Numbered from the stretch's first letter, positions 1 to 8,997 are shown. The stretch: 64,000 nucleotides of DNA from Agathobaculum butyriciproducens (GCA_003096535.1 QEKJ01000006.1:1-64000); one strand, 5' to 3'. A program made the numbers and translations. The notes: generated by a model from the letters alone, not told the origin.

Positions 1-8
1 TCGGACAT
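1..8 (-). CDS. Start of a leftward gene cut by the window edge
   Basis: On the minus strand an ATG lies at 8-6, followed by TCC, preceded by a GGAGGT ribosome binding site (complement of 15-20) at 6-7 bases spacing. Only the first two codons are inside the window, so nothing can be said about the product. It is divergent from the SLH gene at 223, with the hairpin at 44-78 between them. Confidence 0.45.
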
Positions 9-43
9 TTTTGCACCTCCATTCGGATTTTTTGTAATAAAAA

Positions 44-78
44 AACTTACCTCGAGGACTACTCCTTTGCGGTAAGTT
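44..78 (-). promoter_or_regulatory. Leader hairpin with T-run, copy 1
   Basis: An 8-bp perfect stem AACTTACC/GGTAAGTT closes a smaller inner GAG/CTC pairing. Read leftward it is followed by a run of seven T, so it has the form of an intrinsic terminator placed about 35 bases before the ATG of the leftward gene. The same outer stem recurs at 10881-10915 before smpB, also with a leftward T-run. An attenuator in the leader of the leftward gene is my inference. Confidence 0.5.
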
Positions 79-121
79 AATTATTGCATTTTGGGTCTGC
101 TGATATTACAAAGAATTGCTA

Positions 122-151
122 TTGCGGCCCACCCTGCCGCGGTGTTATAAT
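122..151 (+). promoter_or_regulatory. Promoter of the surface acylation operon
   Basis: TTGCGG (122-127), an 18-base spacer and a perfect TATAAT (146-151). It would place a start point about 65 bases ahead of the TTG start at 223. Confidence 0.5.
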
Positions 152-222
152 GATAAATTGTGAAAGTGTATAAACCACGCGCATGATTTTCTGCGCGAAA
201 ACAATCACGGAGGTTTACTCTT

Positions 223-2232
223 TTGAAAAAACATCGCTATACCGCGGCGGCCGTAATGCTCAGTCTTTCGATGCTGACCGGCGCCGCTGCCGCCGATTAT
301 TCCGATTTAAAGCCGCACTGGGCCGAGCAGGCCATGGAATTCGCCGTACAGTCCAATCTGATGGACGGCATTTCGGAATACACCTTTGCTGCAGATGCAC
401 CTGCGACCCGCGCCTGTCTGGTGCAGGCGCTGTACCGCATGGAGCACGCGCCTGCAGCTGACACAGTGCTTACCTTTCAGGATGTCGCGGAGGATGCGTC
501 CTTCCTGACCGCGGTTCAGTGGGGTGTGTCCAACGGCATCATCACCGGTTACAGCGACACGGTATTTCGCCCCGGCACCTCACTTACGCGCGAGCAGTTC
601 GCCGTTATGCTGTACCGCTTTGCCGAATACAAAAAGCTGGATGTGGCGGCACAAAGCGCTCTCTCCGGCTACACGGATGCTTCTTCGATTCATCCGTATG
701 CGCAGACCGCTATGCAGTGGGCCAACGCCGAGGAACTGATCACCGGCACGACCGCGACCACGCTGTCTCCGCAGCGCACGGTCTCCCGCGCACAGCTGGC
801 GACTATTTTGCAGCGTTTTGCGCCGATGGTCTCCTACCAGCAGCGGGAAACCGATGCACCGAAGCCGCCGCAGACCCATTCCTACACAGCCTTCACCACC
901 AAACTGGGCGACGTGACGCGCAGCGAGACCGAACAGGACCTGACCGAAGTCCATCGAGCGACCCGCCGCTACACGGACGGTCAGGGCTGCGCGGTTGAGA
1001 TGGGACACTCTGCCGCCGTACTGGATGCACCCGCGCACACAGCCGCGCAGTTTGAGATGAAGGGCACGTCCGGCACCGTTCGCTGGTACGACACCGCAGC
1101 GTCCTCGTGGAAACAGCAGCCGCTCACTGCGGGTACGCTGCCGAGCGGCATGTACTTCCTGCGGGTGGACGGCGTGGACAGCATTCTCGTCACGCCGATG
1201 ACCTATGCCGCGCGAGACAACGGCATGATCGAGTATTTTCCGGGCAAAAACGGCTCTCTGAAGATCGAGCGGACAGCTTCGGGCTTCCGGTTCTCCGTGC
1301 AGGTCGCGGCTCTTACGCAGGGCACCTACAGCGACTATCTGCTGCTGACTTCTCAGCAGACGCTCATCGACTGGAGCGACCCGTCCATGCTCAGCCGCTG
1401 GGCGAACTACAGCCTGATCGGCACCAACCGCTGGTGCTACAACGGCTACTACTATACCGCACCTTCAACCTACTATCCGTTCGACGAGAACTACTTCTAC
1501 TCACTTCCGGCGGCGCATATTGCCGGCAAGATGGCAAACGACACCGATCAGCCGGCCTCCCGCGCGATCGGTCTGGCGATGATCGACCTGATGCGCGAGC
1601 AGCAGAACGAGTACGGCTTTATCCCCTCTCAGGCGGGCAGCACATGGCTCAAGACGGATTACGGCATCGAACCCGGCTACTACGATACCCGCTTCAACAC
1701 GGATTTCTGGCTGGCGAACATCAACGCAGCCGAAAACTTCGGCGTGACCGGCTGGCTGGACAAGACCCGCAAGTATGCGGATTTTCTCGTCAGCTTTGCC
1801 GAGCAGCATCACTTCACCTTCGGGCCCGGCGATGACGAGGGATGGCTCGTGCAGGATTACTGGCACCCGAACGGAGAGTCCTCGCCGACACACGCTTCGC
1901 TCAACCATCATGCCGCCGAAGCCGAATTCCTGTACCGGATGGCAGACGCAGTTGATGAGGACAGCTACGCCGTCCTCGCTGACCGCATGGTGCGCGGCAT
2001 TGAGCAGAGCGAACTGCTGTGGTACAAGCCGGACGGTGATCTGAACTACTCCTACAAGCCGGACGGCACCTGTTCCGGGCAGGATTATCCGTATTTGACC
2101 TACAACGACCTGCTTGAGCTGCAGCGGCTGTATGCAGCCCGGCACGGTCAGGAAAATCCGGCGATCGCCCGTTTGCTGCAGGTCAAGCTGACCTGGATGA
2201 ATAAAAACGGCGTGACCGGCTACAACAAATAA
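223..2232 (+). CDS. SLH-anchored surface protein with C-terminal helical carbohydrate-type domain
   Basis: A 669-residue exported protein. The start is TTG at 223 with GGAGG at 209-213. Residues 1-24 form a signal peptide (MKKHR, then a hydrophobic run ending AAAA). Three SLH repeats (about residues 25-205; DLKPHWAEQAM, GYSDTVFRPG, ISRAQLATIL-like segments) should anchor it to pyruvylated wall polymer. The C-terminal half (about 340-669) is rich in Trp/Tyr and helices, with HHAAEAEFLYRMADA and a final WMNKNGVTGYNK, recalling alpha/alpha-toroid sugar epimerase or lyase folds; this is tentative. It is first in an operon with an MBOAT acyltransferase and an SGNH protein, so a role in modifying or binding the acylated surface glycan is likely. 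Confidence 0.8.
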   Translation: MKKHRYTAAAVMLSLSMLTGAAAADYSDLKPHWAEQAMEFAVQSNLMDGISEYTFAADAPATRACLVQALYRMEHAPAADTVLTFQDVAEDASFLTAVQWGVSNGIITGYSDTVFRPGTSLTREQFAVMLYRFAEYKKLDVAAQSALSGYTDASSIHPYAQTAMQWANAEELITGTTATTLSPQRTVSRAQLATILQRFAPMVSYQQRETDAPKPPQTHSYTAFTTKLGDVTRSETEQDLTEVHRATRRYTDGQGCAVEMGHSAAVLDAPAHTAAQFEMKGTSGTVRWYDTAASSWKQQPLTAGTLPSGMYFLRVDGVDSILVTPMTYAARDNGMIEYFPGKNGSLKIERTASGFRFSVQVAALTQGTYSDYLLLTSQQTLIDWSDPSMLSRWANYSLIGTNRWCYNGYYYTAPSTYYPFDENYFYSLPAAHIAGKMANDTDQPASRAIGLAMIDLMREQQNEYGFIPSQAGSTWLKTDYGIEPGYYDTRFNTDFWLANINAAENFGVTGWLDKTRKYADFLVSFAEQHHFTFGPGDDEGWLVQDYWHPNGESSPTHASLNHHAAEAEFLYRMADAVDEDSYAVLADRMVRGIEQSELLWYKPDGDLNYSYKPDGTCSGQDYPYLTYNDLLELQRLYAARHGQENPAIARLLQVKLTWMNKNGVTGYNK

Positions 2233-2256
2233 TTTTGGGGACGGAGAGAAATAAAC

Positions 2257-3687
2257 GTGACACCAAATTCATTCGCTTATATCGTCTTTCTGGTGATAGG
2301 CGCACTCATTTACCACCCACTGTCACAGAAGGCCAAGAAACCCTTCCTTCTGCTGCTGAGCATCTGGTTTTACGCCATCGGCGGTGTAAAATTTCTGCCG
2401 CTGCTGGCGCTGACCGTTGCCTTCAACTTCTTTGCAGCGCAAACGCTGGAACGCACCGAGCGTAAGCGCAGTCTGCTCACGCTGGTTCTTGTGCTCAACC
2501 TCGGCGCACTCGGGTTATTCAAATACCTCGGCTTTTTCGGAGAGCTGCTCGGCTGCACCGGTGTGCAGCTCAGTCTGCCGCAGCTGGCCCTGCCGATCGG
2601 CATTTCGTTCTATACGTTCGTCATCTGCGGCTATATGATCGACGTGTACCGCGGTCGTGAAGCCGAGCGCAATTTCCTCGATTTTGCGCTGTTCACCACC
2701 TTTTTTCCGGCGATCCTGTCCGGCCCGATCGAGCGCTCGAAGAGCCTGCTCCCGCAGTTCAAGCAACCGCGCCGCGCAAACGCGGACGATGTGCGCTTTG
2801 CCGCCGAACGGCTCATCGAGGGCACGGTCAAGAAGGTACTGCTCGCAGATAATCTGGCGATTCTGGTCAACACCGCATACGCTGATCCGGCGCAGTTTTC
2901 CGGTCTGGAGCTGGCGTTCGCCGCGGTGGCGTATGCCCTGCAGATCTACTGCGACTTTTCCGCCTACTCCGACATGGCGATCGGCTCCGCACGGCTGTTC
3001 GGCATTACGCTGATGGAAAACTTCCACGCACCGTACATGGCGCAAAGCTCCAAGGAATTCTGGCACAGATGGCACATTTCGCTGTCCACCTGGTTCCGCG
3101 ACTACTTATATTTCCCGCTCGGCGGCAGCCGCAAGGGCAAAGCGCGCACCTACATCAACGTGCTGATCGTGTTCGCACTGAGCGGCCTATGGCACGGTGC
3201 CGCCATGAAATATGTGCTCTGGGGACTGCTGTTCGGCGTTTTTCAGGTTATCGGCGGCCTGCTGACACCGGCAAAGCAGCGCCTGTGCGCCGCACTGCAC
3301 ATTCCGTGGGACGCAGGCTGGCTGCAGATCATCCGCGTGATTATCACCTTCGGCCTTTCCACGTTTGCGTGGATATTCTTCCGCGCGGATTCTGCTTTGC
3401 AGGCGTGTGCTATTATCAAACGCATTGTGACGGCGGCAGGCGCATGCTTCCCGCTTGACCTGACGCATCTCGGTCTGACCGAGCGTGCGCTGCATGTGCT
3501 TGCCGTGAGCCTCATCGGACTGGTGCTGACCGACATCATCGGTGACCGTTTTCCGCTGCGGGAAAAGCTGCTGGAGACCGTCTGGCTCCGGTACGCGGTC
3601 TGGGTTATCCTGCTGGCAGTGACGGCCGTCTGCGGCGCGTACGGCACCGGATTCAACCCGCAGGAATTCGTCTATTTCCAGTTTTAA
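2257..3687 (+). CDS. MBOAT family membrane O-acyltransferase (AlgI/DltB-like)
   Basis: A 476-residue polytopic membrane protein starting at GTG 2257, 24 bases after the SLH gene. It carries the MBOAT signature: HRWHISLSTWFRDYLYFPLG near residue 270 and the catalytic-type histidine in LSGLWHGAAMKYVLWG near residue 310. Proteins of this AlgI class pass acetyl groups across the membrane to extracellular polysaccharide. The following SGNH gene is the usual partner that completes transfer, as AlgX/AlgJ do for alginate. Acetylation of a wall or capsule glycan is inferred; the polymer is not identifiable from this locus. Confidence 0.88.
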   Translation: MTPNSFAYIVFLVIGALIYHPLSQKAKKPFLLLLSIWFYAIGGVKFLPLLALTVAFNFFAAQTLERTERKRSLLTLVLVLNLGALGLFKYLGFFGELLGCTGVQLSLPQLALPIGISFYTFVICGYMIDVYRGREAERNFLDFALFTTFFPAILSGPIERSKSLLPQFKQPRRANADDVRFAAERLIEGTVKKVLLADNLAILVNTAYADPAQFSGLELAFAAVAYALQIYCDFSAYSDMAIGSARLFGITLMENFHAPYMAQSSKEFWHRWHISLSTWFRDYLYFPLGGSRKGKARTYINVLIVFALSGLWHGAAMKYVLWGLLFGVFQVIGGLLTPAKQRLCAALHIPWDAGWLQIIRVIITFGLSTFAWIFFRADSALQACAIIKRIVTAAGACFPLDLTHLGLTERALHVLAVSLIGLVLTDIIGDRFPLREKLLETVWLRYAVWVILLAVTAVCGAYGTGFNPQEFVYFQF

Positions 3688-3699
3688 GGAGGAATCGCC

Positions 3700-4710
3700 G
3701 TGAAACACATTTTCAAGAGAGAACTGGCGGCCTTCCTTGCCGCTGCGGCAGTGCTCGGCGGTATCCTCGCCGGTGCGACCCATTATCTTACACCGCAGCA
3801 GCATGATTACGGCTCGGTCTGGGGCATGTACGAACAGGAGCAGACGGATTCGATCGATGTGCTGTTCTTCGGCTCGTCCGTCACCTACTGCGATGTGGTA
3901 CCTGCCGTATACTGGGAAAATTCCGGTCTGACCGCCTTTGTGCAGGCCGGACCCGAGCAGCCGCTTCCGCTGACGCTGGATTACTTAAAGGAAAGCCTGC
4001 GCACGCAGTCACCCAAAGCGGTTTTTGTGGAGTGCACCGGTATAGCGTTCCACAAATACATGGGCTTTACCAAGACCAACATCGGTCAGATGCCGTGGGG
4101 CATCAATCGTCTGCACGCGACCTTTTTTAATGCCGAACCCGAGGTCCGCAAGGGACTGCTGTTTCCGCTGTACTTCTATCACGACCGCTGGACGACCCTC
4201 AAGAGCGAGGACGTGCAGCCGTACACCGAGGATATGCTGGCCGGCTACACCTTTCTGTCCGGCGGCACGGACAAGGGTCCGGACGACTGCGAAACGGTTG
4301 ATATTGCCCCGGAGGACTGGGAACGAAACACGGACGCCCTCGAGGATATTTACGCGCTCTGCCGCAGGAACAATATTCAGCTGGTGCTGTACCGTGCTCC
4401 GACAAAGCGTCTGCACGACGCTGACTGGGACAGGCTGACCGCGCAGTTTGCAGGACGCGACGGCGTATCGACACTGAATTGCAACGACTACACCGCGCAG
4501 ATTGCCGCAGATCCGGAAAACGACTTCTACGACTCACTGCATTACAACTGTGTCGGTGCGGAGAAATTCAGTGCGTTTCTCGCGGACTGGACGAAGAACA
4601 ATCTCTCGATCTCGCCGGATGAACCGCAGGATACCATGCTGTGGACGGCACGCCTGCAGCATTTCCGCGATTTAACGGCAAATCCGCCGCAGGAGAACAC
4701 AAACGCATAA
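3700..4710 (+). CDS. SGNH-hydrolase-like/DltD-like acyl transfer protein
   Basis: A 336-residue protein from GTG 3700 with AGGAGG at 3687-3692, overlapping the end of the MBOAT gene. An N-terminal membrane anchor (about residues 8-28) is followed by VLFFGSSVTYCD, the Ser of which matches the first SGNH block, and a C-terminal DSLHYNCVGAEKF supplies the D-x-x-H pair. This is the arrangement of DltD and AlgX-type proteins, which act outside the membrane with an MBOAT partner to O-acylate polysaccharide. It is the last gene of the operon; a strong hairpin terminator follows. Confidence 0.8.
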   Translation: MKHIFKRELAAFLAAAAVLGGILAGATHYLTPQQHDYGSVWGMYEQEQTDSIDVLFFGSSVTYCDVVPAVYWENSGLTAFVQAGPEQPLPLTLDYLKESLRTQSPKAVFVECTGIAFHKYMGFTKTNIGQMPWGINRLHATFFNAEPEVRKGLLFPLYFYHDRWTTLKSEDVQPYTEDMLAGYTFLSGGTDKGPDDCETVDIAPEDWERNTDALEDIYALCRRNNIQLVLYRAPTKRLHDADWDRLTAQFAGRDGVSTLNCNDYTAQIAADPENDFYDSLHYNCVGAEKFSAFLADWTKNNLSISPDEPQDTMLWTARLQHFRDLTANPPQENTNA

Positions 4711-4711
4711 C

Positions 4712-4761
4712 AAAAAAGGACTGCTGCACAGGTTTTATCCTTGTGCAGCAGTCCTTTTCTT
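4712..4761. terminator. Bidirectional terminator
   Basis: AAAAAGGACTGCTGCACA pairs perfectly with TGTGCAGCAGTCCTTTT around an 11-base loop. A- and T-runs on both sides fit termination of both the rightward surface operon and the leftward symporter gene. Confidence 0.9.
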
Positions 4762-4767
4762 ATGCGC

Positions 4768-6183
4768 TTATTTCCAGAAATCAGTTTCTTCCTTGATGCC
4801 AATGTTCTTCGCGTGAAATACCGGATTCTCACCGCGCTTGCGGCTTGCAACGTAATCATTCAGGCACCTGATTGCCGTGCCGCCAAGAATCAGAATGGTC
4901 GGCACGTTGACTACGACGATCATACCCTGCAGCATATCCGCAGTATCCCAGACCAGACCGGCGTTTGCAATCGCACCGATGAACACGATGACCGTAGCAA
5001 ACAGGCGGAAGAGGAGCAGCTCATGCTTTTTGATGCTGCGGTGCAGGATGAACTCCAGACAGCCCTCGCAGTACGAGTAGTTGCCGAGCAGCGTGGTGAA
5101 CGCGAACAGCATCATCGCCACAGCAAGGAACACCGGACCTGCCGTGCCGAGCGTGGATGCGATAGCATTCTGTACATAAACCGCGCCGGCGATTTCCTCG
5201 GTTGGAACAACGCTGGTGGACAGACACATGAACGCCGTTGCCGTACAGATGAGCAGCGTGTCGATGAATACGGACAGCATCTGCACCAGACCCTGCTTGG
5301 CCGGATGGGAAACAGATGCGGTTGCGGCTGCATTCGGTGCAGAGCCCATACCTGCTTCGTTCGAGTACAGACCGCGCTTTACGCCGTACATGATGCAGCT
5401 GCCGGAGAAGCCGCCCATCACGGACTGGAAGTCAAATGCGTTGCGGAAGATGGACGCGAACATGCCCGGTACATTCCTGATGTTCAGGCAGATAATGAGC
5501 AGCGAAACCAGTACATACAGGATACCCATGAACGGAACAAGGATTTCGGTGATGCTTGCCAGACGCTTTGCGCCGCCGAGTACCATTACGCCGAACAGGA
5601 ACGCCAGAATGACGCCGATGAACGCCGGCGTGATAACCGGATGGTAGAACTTGAACACCGAGAACGTGGACTGCAGATTGTACGCCGCCAGCATGTTATA
5701 GCCAACTGCGTAGATCAGGATGATGAGCACCGAGAAGATGACACCCATCCAGCGCTTGCCGAGTGCATCGCGCATGTAGTACGCAGGACCGCCGTAGCAG
5801 CTGCCGTCCGGTGCACGCTTTTTGTAAATCTGCGCGAGCGTAGACTCGATGAAGGCGGTTGCACCGCCGAGCAGTGCGGTTACCCACATCCAGAAGATAG
5901 CGCCCGGTCCGCCGAGGCAGATTGCCGTGGATACACCGATGATGTTGCCCGTGCCGACACGCGACGCGGTGGAGATCATGAGTGCGCCAAACGAGGAAAT
6001 GCTCCCCTCGCTTTCCGGCTTCTCCATGATGACCTTGCACGCGTCCCTGAACAGACGAATCTGGATGAACCTGCAGCGGAACGTGAAGTAAATGCCGCTG
6101 ACTACCAGAAACAACGGCACAAACCACGGCTGATACAGTACATCCGATATCGCTGCGATAACGGAGTTGATCGTTTCCAACAT
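4768..6183 (-). CDS. Sodium:alanine/glycine symporter (AGCS family)
   Basis: A 471-residue transporter with about ten or eleven membrane segments. AGCS marks include SSFGALMISTASRVGTGNI near residue 65, GGPGAIFWMW and GSAPNAAATASVSHP. The family takes up alanine, glycine or related small amino acids with Na+. The length is normal. It is monocistronic: its own promoter lies at 6250-6278 and the terminator at 4712-4761 closes it. The leader holds a perfect hairpin (6213-6238; GTTATCGGTTG/CAACCGGTAAC) whose role is unknown. Substrate choice between alanine and glutamine cannot be settled from sequence alone. Confidence 0.93.
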   Translation of the reverse strand: MLETINSVIAAISDVLYQPWFVPLFLVVSGIYFTFRCRFIQIRLFRDACKVIMEKPESEGSISSFGALMISTASRVGTGNIIGVSTAICLGGPGAIFWMWVTALLGGATAFIESTLAQIYKKRAPDGSCYGGPAYYMRDALGKRWMGVIFSVLIILIYAVGYNMLAAYNLQSTFSVFKFYHPVITPAFIGVILAFLFGVMVLGGAKRLASITEILVPFMGILYVLVSLLIICLNIRNVPGMFASIFRNAFDFQSVMGGFSGSCIMYGVKRGLYSNEAGMGSAPNAAATASVSHPAKQGLVQMLSVFIDTLLICTATAFMCLSTSVVPTEEIAGAVYVQNAIASTLGTAGPVFLAVAMMLFAFTTLLGNYSYCEGCLEFILHRSIKKHELLLFRLFATVIVFIGAIANAGLVWDTADMLQGMIVVVNVPTILILGGTAIRCLNDYVASRKRGENPVFHAKNIGIKEETDFWK

Positions 6184-6212
6184 AATTTCTATTCCCTTTC
6201 CAAAGTACTTTT

Positions 6213-6238
6213 GTTATCGGTTGTAGTCAACCGGTAAC
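6213..6238 (-). promoter_or_regulatory. Hairpin in the symporter leader
   Basis: GTTATCGGTTG and CAACCGGTAAC form an 11-bp stem with a 4-base loop, one G-T pair, between the promoter and the symporter start codon. There is no T-run, so it is not a simple terminator. Confidence 0.4.
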
Positions 6239-6249
6239 ATTTATTTATT

Positions 6250-6278
6250 ATTATACAGGAATTCGACAGACTTCTCAA
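6250..6278 (-). promoter_or_regulatory. Sigma-A-type promoter of the symporter gene
   Basis: Read leftward: TTGAGA, 17-base spacer, TATAAT. Consensus spacing and a perfect -10. Confidence 0.7.
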
Positions 6279-6292
6279 GCACAAGTTATACC

Positions 6293-6925
6293 TTAATAAA
6301 ATAAGTGTTCCAGTACCCACGCAAACGCCTTTGCCGTGCGGCAGTCTGGCTGCTGAAAATGCCCGCCGCTGTTCCATTCCAGTGTGCAGCTTACGTTTTT
6401 CTCCTGCAGGAGCGCATACGCTGCCCGCATGCGGTCACCGACGGCAGCCATCACCGGATTGCGCGTCTTTTCCTCGCGGTTGCCCAGGCTGAGATAGACG
6501 GCAGCGCTGTGCAGATCATGCACCTGCATGTACTCCAGAAATTTCGGAAACCACAGCGACGGCGAGGCTGCCGCGATGCCGGAAAAACGGTCGGTCCGAT
6601 ATGCGCTCCACAGGGCAAACAGCCCTGCCATTGAGTATCCGCCGATGATGTATCGTCTGTCTGCGTCCTCACACAGCGGCAGGATTTCGCGGAGCAGTGC
6701 CGCAGCACCGTCTCCGAAGTCCTCATGGCCGAAAACCGCCGGTGCGCACCACGGAGACAGGTCGTCGTTCCACCTTTCAACCTTGACGGCAATCAAACGG
6801 AACGGCTGTGCAGTCAGCCGCTTGATCTCTCGGATTTCGTTCTCGATGGCTGGCAGGTCGTGGTCCCCAACCGGCTGCAGCAGCACGTTTTTCGCATTCG
6901 GCTCGCCGTATTCGTAAATCCTCAT
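6293..6925 (-). CDS. Small alpha/beta-hydrolase (putative esterase)
   Basis: A 210-residue protein when started at ATG 6925, which has AGAGGA at good spacing; an upstream in-frame start at 7018 has no site and overlaps the glpK promoter. The nucleophile elbow is GGYSMAG near residue 108 and the probable catalytic His is in GGHFQQ near the C-terminus. There is no signal peptide, so it is cytoplasmic. The fold resembles Fes/EstA-type esterases, but the substrate is unknown. It sits alone, divergent from glpK and 40 bases beyond the symporter promoter. Confidence 0.75.
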   Translation of the reverse strand: MRIYEYGEPNAKNVLLQPVGDHDLPAIENEIREIKRLTAQPFRLIAVKVERWNDDLSPWCAPAVFGHEDFGDGAAALLREILPLCEDADRRYIIGGYSMAGLFALWSAYRTDRFSGIAAASPSLWFPKFLEYMQVHDLHSAAVYLSLGNREEKTRNPVMAAVGDRMRAAYALLQEKNVSCTLEWNSGGHFQQPDCRTAKAFAWVLEHLFY

Positions 6926-6998
6926 GCAATCCTCTTCTTCTATGCATTTTCGCACTGATTTTACCACAAAATGCACCGCACCGTCAAATTTGCAGTGA

Positions 6999-7027
6999 TT
7001 GACAATCCGCGTCCGCAACGGTATGAT
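6999..7027 (+). promoter_or_regulatory. Promoter of glpK
   Basis: TTGACA, 17-base spacer, TATGAT: a near-consensus vegetative promoter 31 bases before the start codon. Confidence 0.8.
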
Positions 7028-7057
7028 AGATGCAAAGGGTAAAAAGGAGTTTCCGCT

Positions 7058-8545
7058 ATGGAAAAATATATACTGGCGCTCGATCAGGGCACGACAAGCT
7101 CGAGAGCGATCTTATTTGACAGCGAACAGAATATTCTCGCCATCCGGCAGCATGAGCTGACCCAGCATTATCCGCACGAGGGATGGGTCGAGCAGGACCC
7201 GATGGAAATCTGGTCCACGCAGTATGCAGCTATGCTCGAGGTGCTGGCTGCCGCCGATGTTTCTCCGTCCGATGTGGCGGGCATCGGCATCACCAACCAG
7301 CGCGAGACGACCATCCTGTGGGATAAAAATACCGGACGGCCGATTCACAACGCTATCGTCTGGCAGTGCCGCCGCACAGCGGATATTGTGGACAGGCTGG
7401 TGCAGGACGGTCTGTCCGGGCACATCCGCCGCACGACCGGTCTGGTTCCGGATGCGTATTTTTCGGGAACGAAAATCAAGTGGCTGCTCGACCATGTGGA
7501 GGGCGCACGAGAGAAGGCCGAGCGCGGAGAAATCCTGTTCGGCACGGTGGATTCCTGGCTGGTGTGGAAGCTGACCGGCGGCAAGGTGCACATTACGGAC
7601 GCGACCAATGCCGCACGCACGATGATCTTCGATATTCACCGTCTGGACTGGGACGATACCCTGCTTGAAGCGCTCGATATTCCCCGGGCGATGCTGCCGC
7701 GCGTGTGCTCCTCAAGCGAGGTGTACGGTTCTGTTTCCCTGCCGGGCGGCGATATTCCGATTGCAGGCATTGCAGGCGACCAGCAGGCGGCGCTGTTCGG
7801 TCAGACCTGCTTTGCGGCAGGCGATGCGAAAAACACCTACGGCACGGGCTGTTTTCTGCTGATGAACACCGGCACGACCGCCTGCGAGAGCAAAAACGGC
7901 CTGCTGACCACCATCGGCATTCAAATCAGCGGAGAGACGCAGTACGCGCTCGAGGGCAGCGTGTTTGTCGGCGGCGCCGTCATCCAGTGGCTGCGGGATG
8001 AGATGCGCTTTTTCTCCGAGAGCCGCGATGCGGAATACTATGCGGGCAAGGTGAAGGACACCGGCGGCGTGTACCTCGTACCTGCATTCACCGGTCTGGG
8101 CGCGCCGCATTGGGATATGTACGCACGCGGCTGTCTCATCGGTCTGACGCGCGGCACGACCCGCGAGCACATCATCCGCGCCGCACAGGAGTCCATCGCC
8201 TATCAGGTGAACGACCTGCTGACCGCCATGAAACGCGATACCGGCACTGCCCTCTCCTCCCTTTCTGTGGACGGCGGTGCTAGCCGCGACAGCTTCCTGA
8301 TGCAGTTCCAGAGCGATATTTCGGACTGCACGATTCGCCGTCCGGTCATCCGCGAAACAACCGCGCTCGGCGCATGCTATCTTGCCGGACTCGCGACCGG
8401 TGTGTGGCACAGCCGCGAGGAGCTGAAGCAGCTCTGGCGGTGTGATACGCTGTATGCGCCCTCGATGGACGAGAATAAACGCCGCAAGCTGCTCTCCGGC
8501 TGGGATAAGGCGGTTGGACGGTCGCTTGATTGGGCTGAGCATTAA
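7058..8545 (+). CDS. glpK: Glycerol kinase
   Basis: A 495-residue FGGY kinase that phosphorylates glycerol to glycerol 3-phosphate. The N-terminus [15 protein letters not shown] is the phosphate-1/ATP motif, [13 protein letters not shown] follows, and [13 protein letters not shown] and [14 protein letters not shown] are diagnostic of GlpK. Length is typical. The start ATG 7058 follows AAAGGAG. Unusually there is no glpF or glpD beside it. It has its own promoter (6999-7027) and a perfect terminator (8559-8600), so it is transcribed alone. The residue equivalent to the PTS-phosphorylated His is plausible, but I did not assign it. Confidence 0.97.
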   Translation: MEKYILALDQGTTSSRAILFDSEQNILAIRQHELTQHYPHEGWVEQDPMEIWSTQYAAMLEVLAAADVSPSDVAGIGITNQRETTILWDKNTGRPIHNAIVWQCRRTADIVDRLVQDGLSGHIRRTTGLVPDAYFSGTKIKWLLDHVEGAREKAERGEILFGTVDSWLVWKLTGGKVHITDATNAARTMIFDIHRLDWDDTLLEALDIPRAMLPRVCSSSEVYGSVSLPGGDIPIAGIAGDQQAALFGQTCFAAGDAKNTYGTGCFLLMNTGTTACESKNGLLTTIGIQISGETQYALEGSVFVGGAVIQWLRDEMRFFSESRDAEYYAGKVKDTGGVYLVPAFTGLGAPHWDMYARGCLIGLTRGTTREHIIRAAQESIAYQVNDLLTAMKRDTGTALSSLSVDGGASRDSFLMQFQSDISDCTIRRPVIRETTALGACYLAGLATGVWHSREELKQLWRCDTLYAPSMDENKRRKLLSGWDKAVGRSLDWAEH

Positions 8546-8558
8546 AAACAGCAAAAAG

Positions 8559-8600
8559 TAAACCCGAAGTGCAGGTGTAAAACCTGCACTTCGGGTTTTG
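8559..8600 (+). terminator. Terminator of glpK
   Basis: AAACCCGAAGTGCAGGT pairs perfectly with ACCTGCACTTCGGGTTT around a 4-6 base loop and ends in TTTTG. Confidence 0.92.
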
Positions 8601-8605
8601 TATTT

Positions 8606-8640
8606 AAGGCAACACCGCACAATTAAAGCGGCGGCTCCTT
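8606..8640 (+). repeat. 35-bp terminal sequence of a MITE-like repeat (solo copy)
   Basis: This 35-base stretch matches 41543-41577 at 34 of 35 positions (AAGGCAACACCGCACAATT versus AAGGCAATACCGCACAATT, then an identical remainder ending GCGGCTCCTT). At 41543 it is the left end of a 233-bp element with an inverted right end; here no right end is seen, so this is a truncated copy at the edge of the accessory region. Confidence 0.7.
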
Positions 8641-8678
8641 AATCTGGTTTAGTCGTTCGCTTGAATCCATGCGGGCAG

Positions 8679-8957
8679 CTACTCGATATTCAGCAGCACA
8701 TCATCGGCTCCGGCCTCGAGGAACATCTGCCGCGCACGGTCAAGTGCGGCCTGCTTTTTCTCAGCGGAGAGTGCCTCATAGGCTGTCTGCGTCATGCCCA
8801 TCACACTGCTGCCCTCGAGCACGCCGAGCGAGCGGACACCGGCGTTCTTGCCCTCCCGGATGTCGGACACAGTGTCACCGACCTTGATGACCGTCTGTAC
8901 GGACGGCACCCCCCCTCGCTCACGAAAAGACGGGTTGTCAGAAAGCTGATAAGTCAT
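8679..8957 (-). pseudogene. 3' remnant of phosphonoacetaldehyde hydrolase (phnX)
   Basis: Encodes 92 residues from ATG 8957. From SVQTVIKVGDTVSDIREG to LEAGADDVLLNIE it matches the last third of PhnX, the haloacid-dehalogenase enzyme that splits phosphonoacetaldehyde; KVGDTVSDIREG is the Mg-binding motif IV. The nucleophile Asp and cap domain are gone, so it cannot be active. The first 20 or so residues (MTYQLSDNPSFRERGG) are not PhnX-like, and a strong AAAGGAGG site precedes them: a deletion seems to have joined another gene's start to the phnX tail. No other phosphonate genes are nearby. Confidence 0.75.
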
Positions 8958-8980
8958 CAATCGTCCTCCTTTGGGTCTGC

Positions 8981-8997
8981 GTGTTCCATTGGAACAC
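8981..8997. promoter_or_regulatory. 17-bp perfect palindrome, operator-like
   Basis: GTGTTCCATTGGAACAC is a perfect inverted repeat with one central base, 23 bases upstream of the start of the fused phnX remnant. Its size and symmetry suit a dimeric repressor site. The cognate regulator is not identifiable here. Confidence 0.4.
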
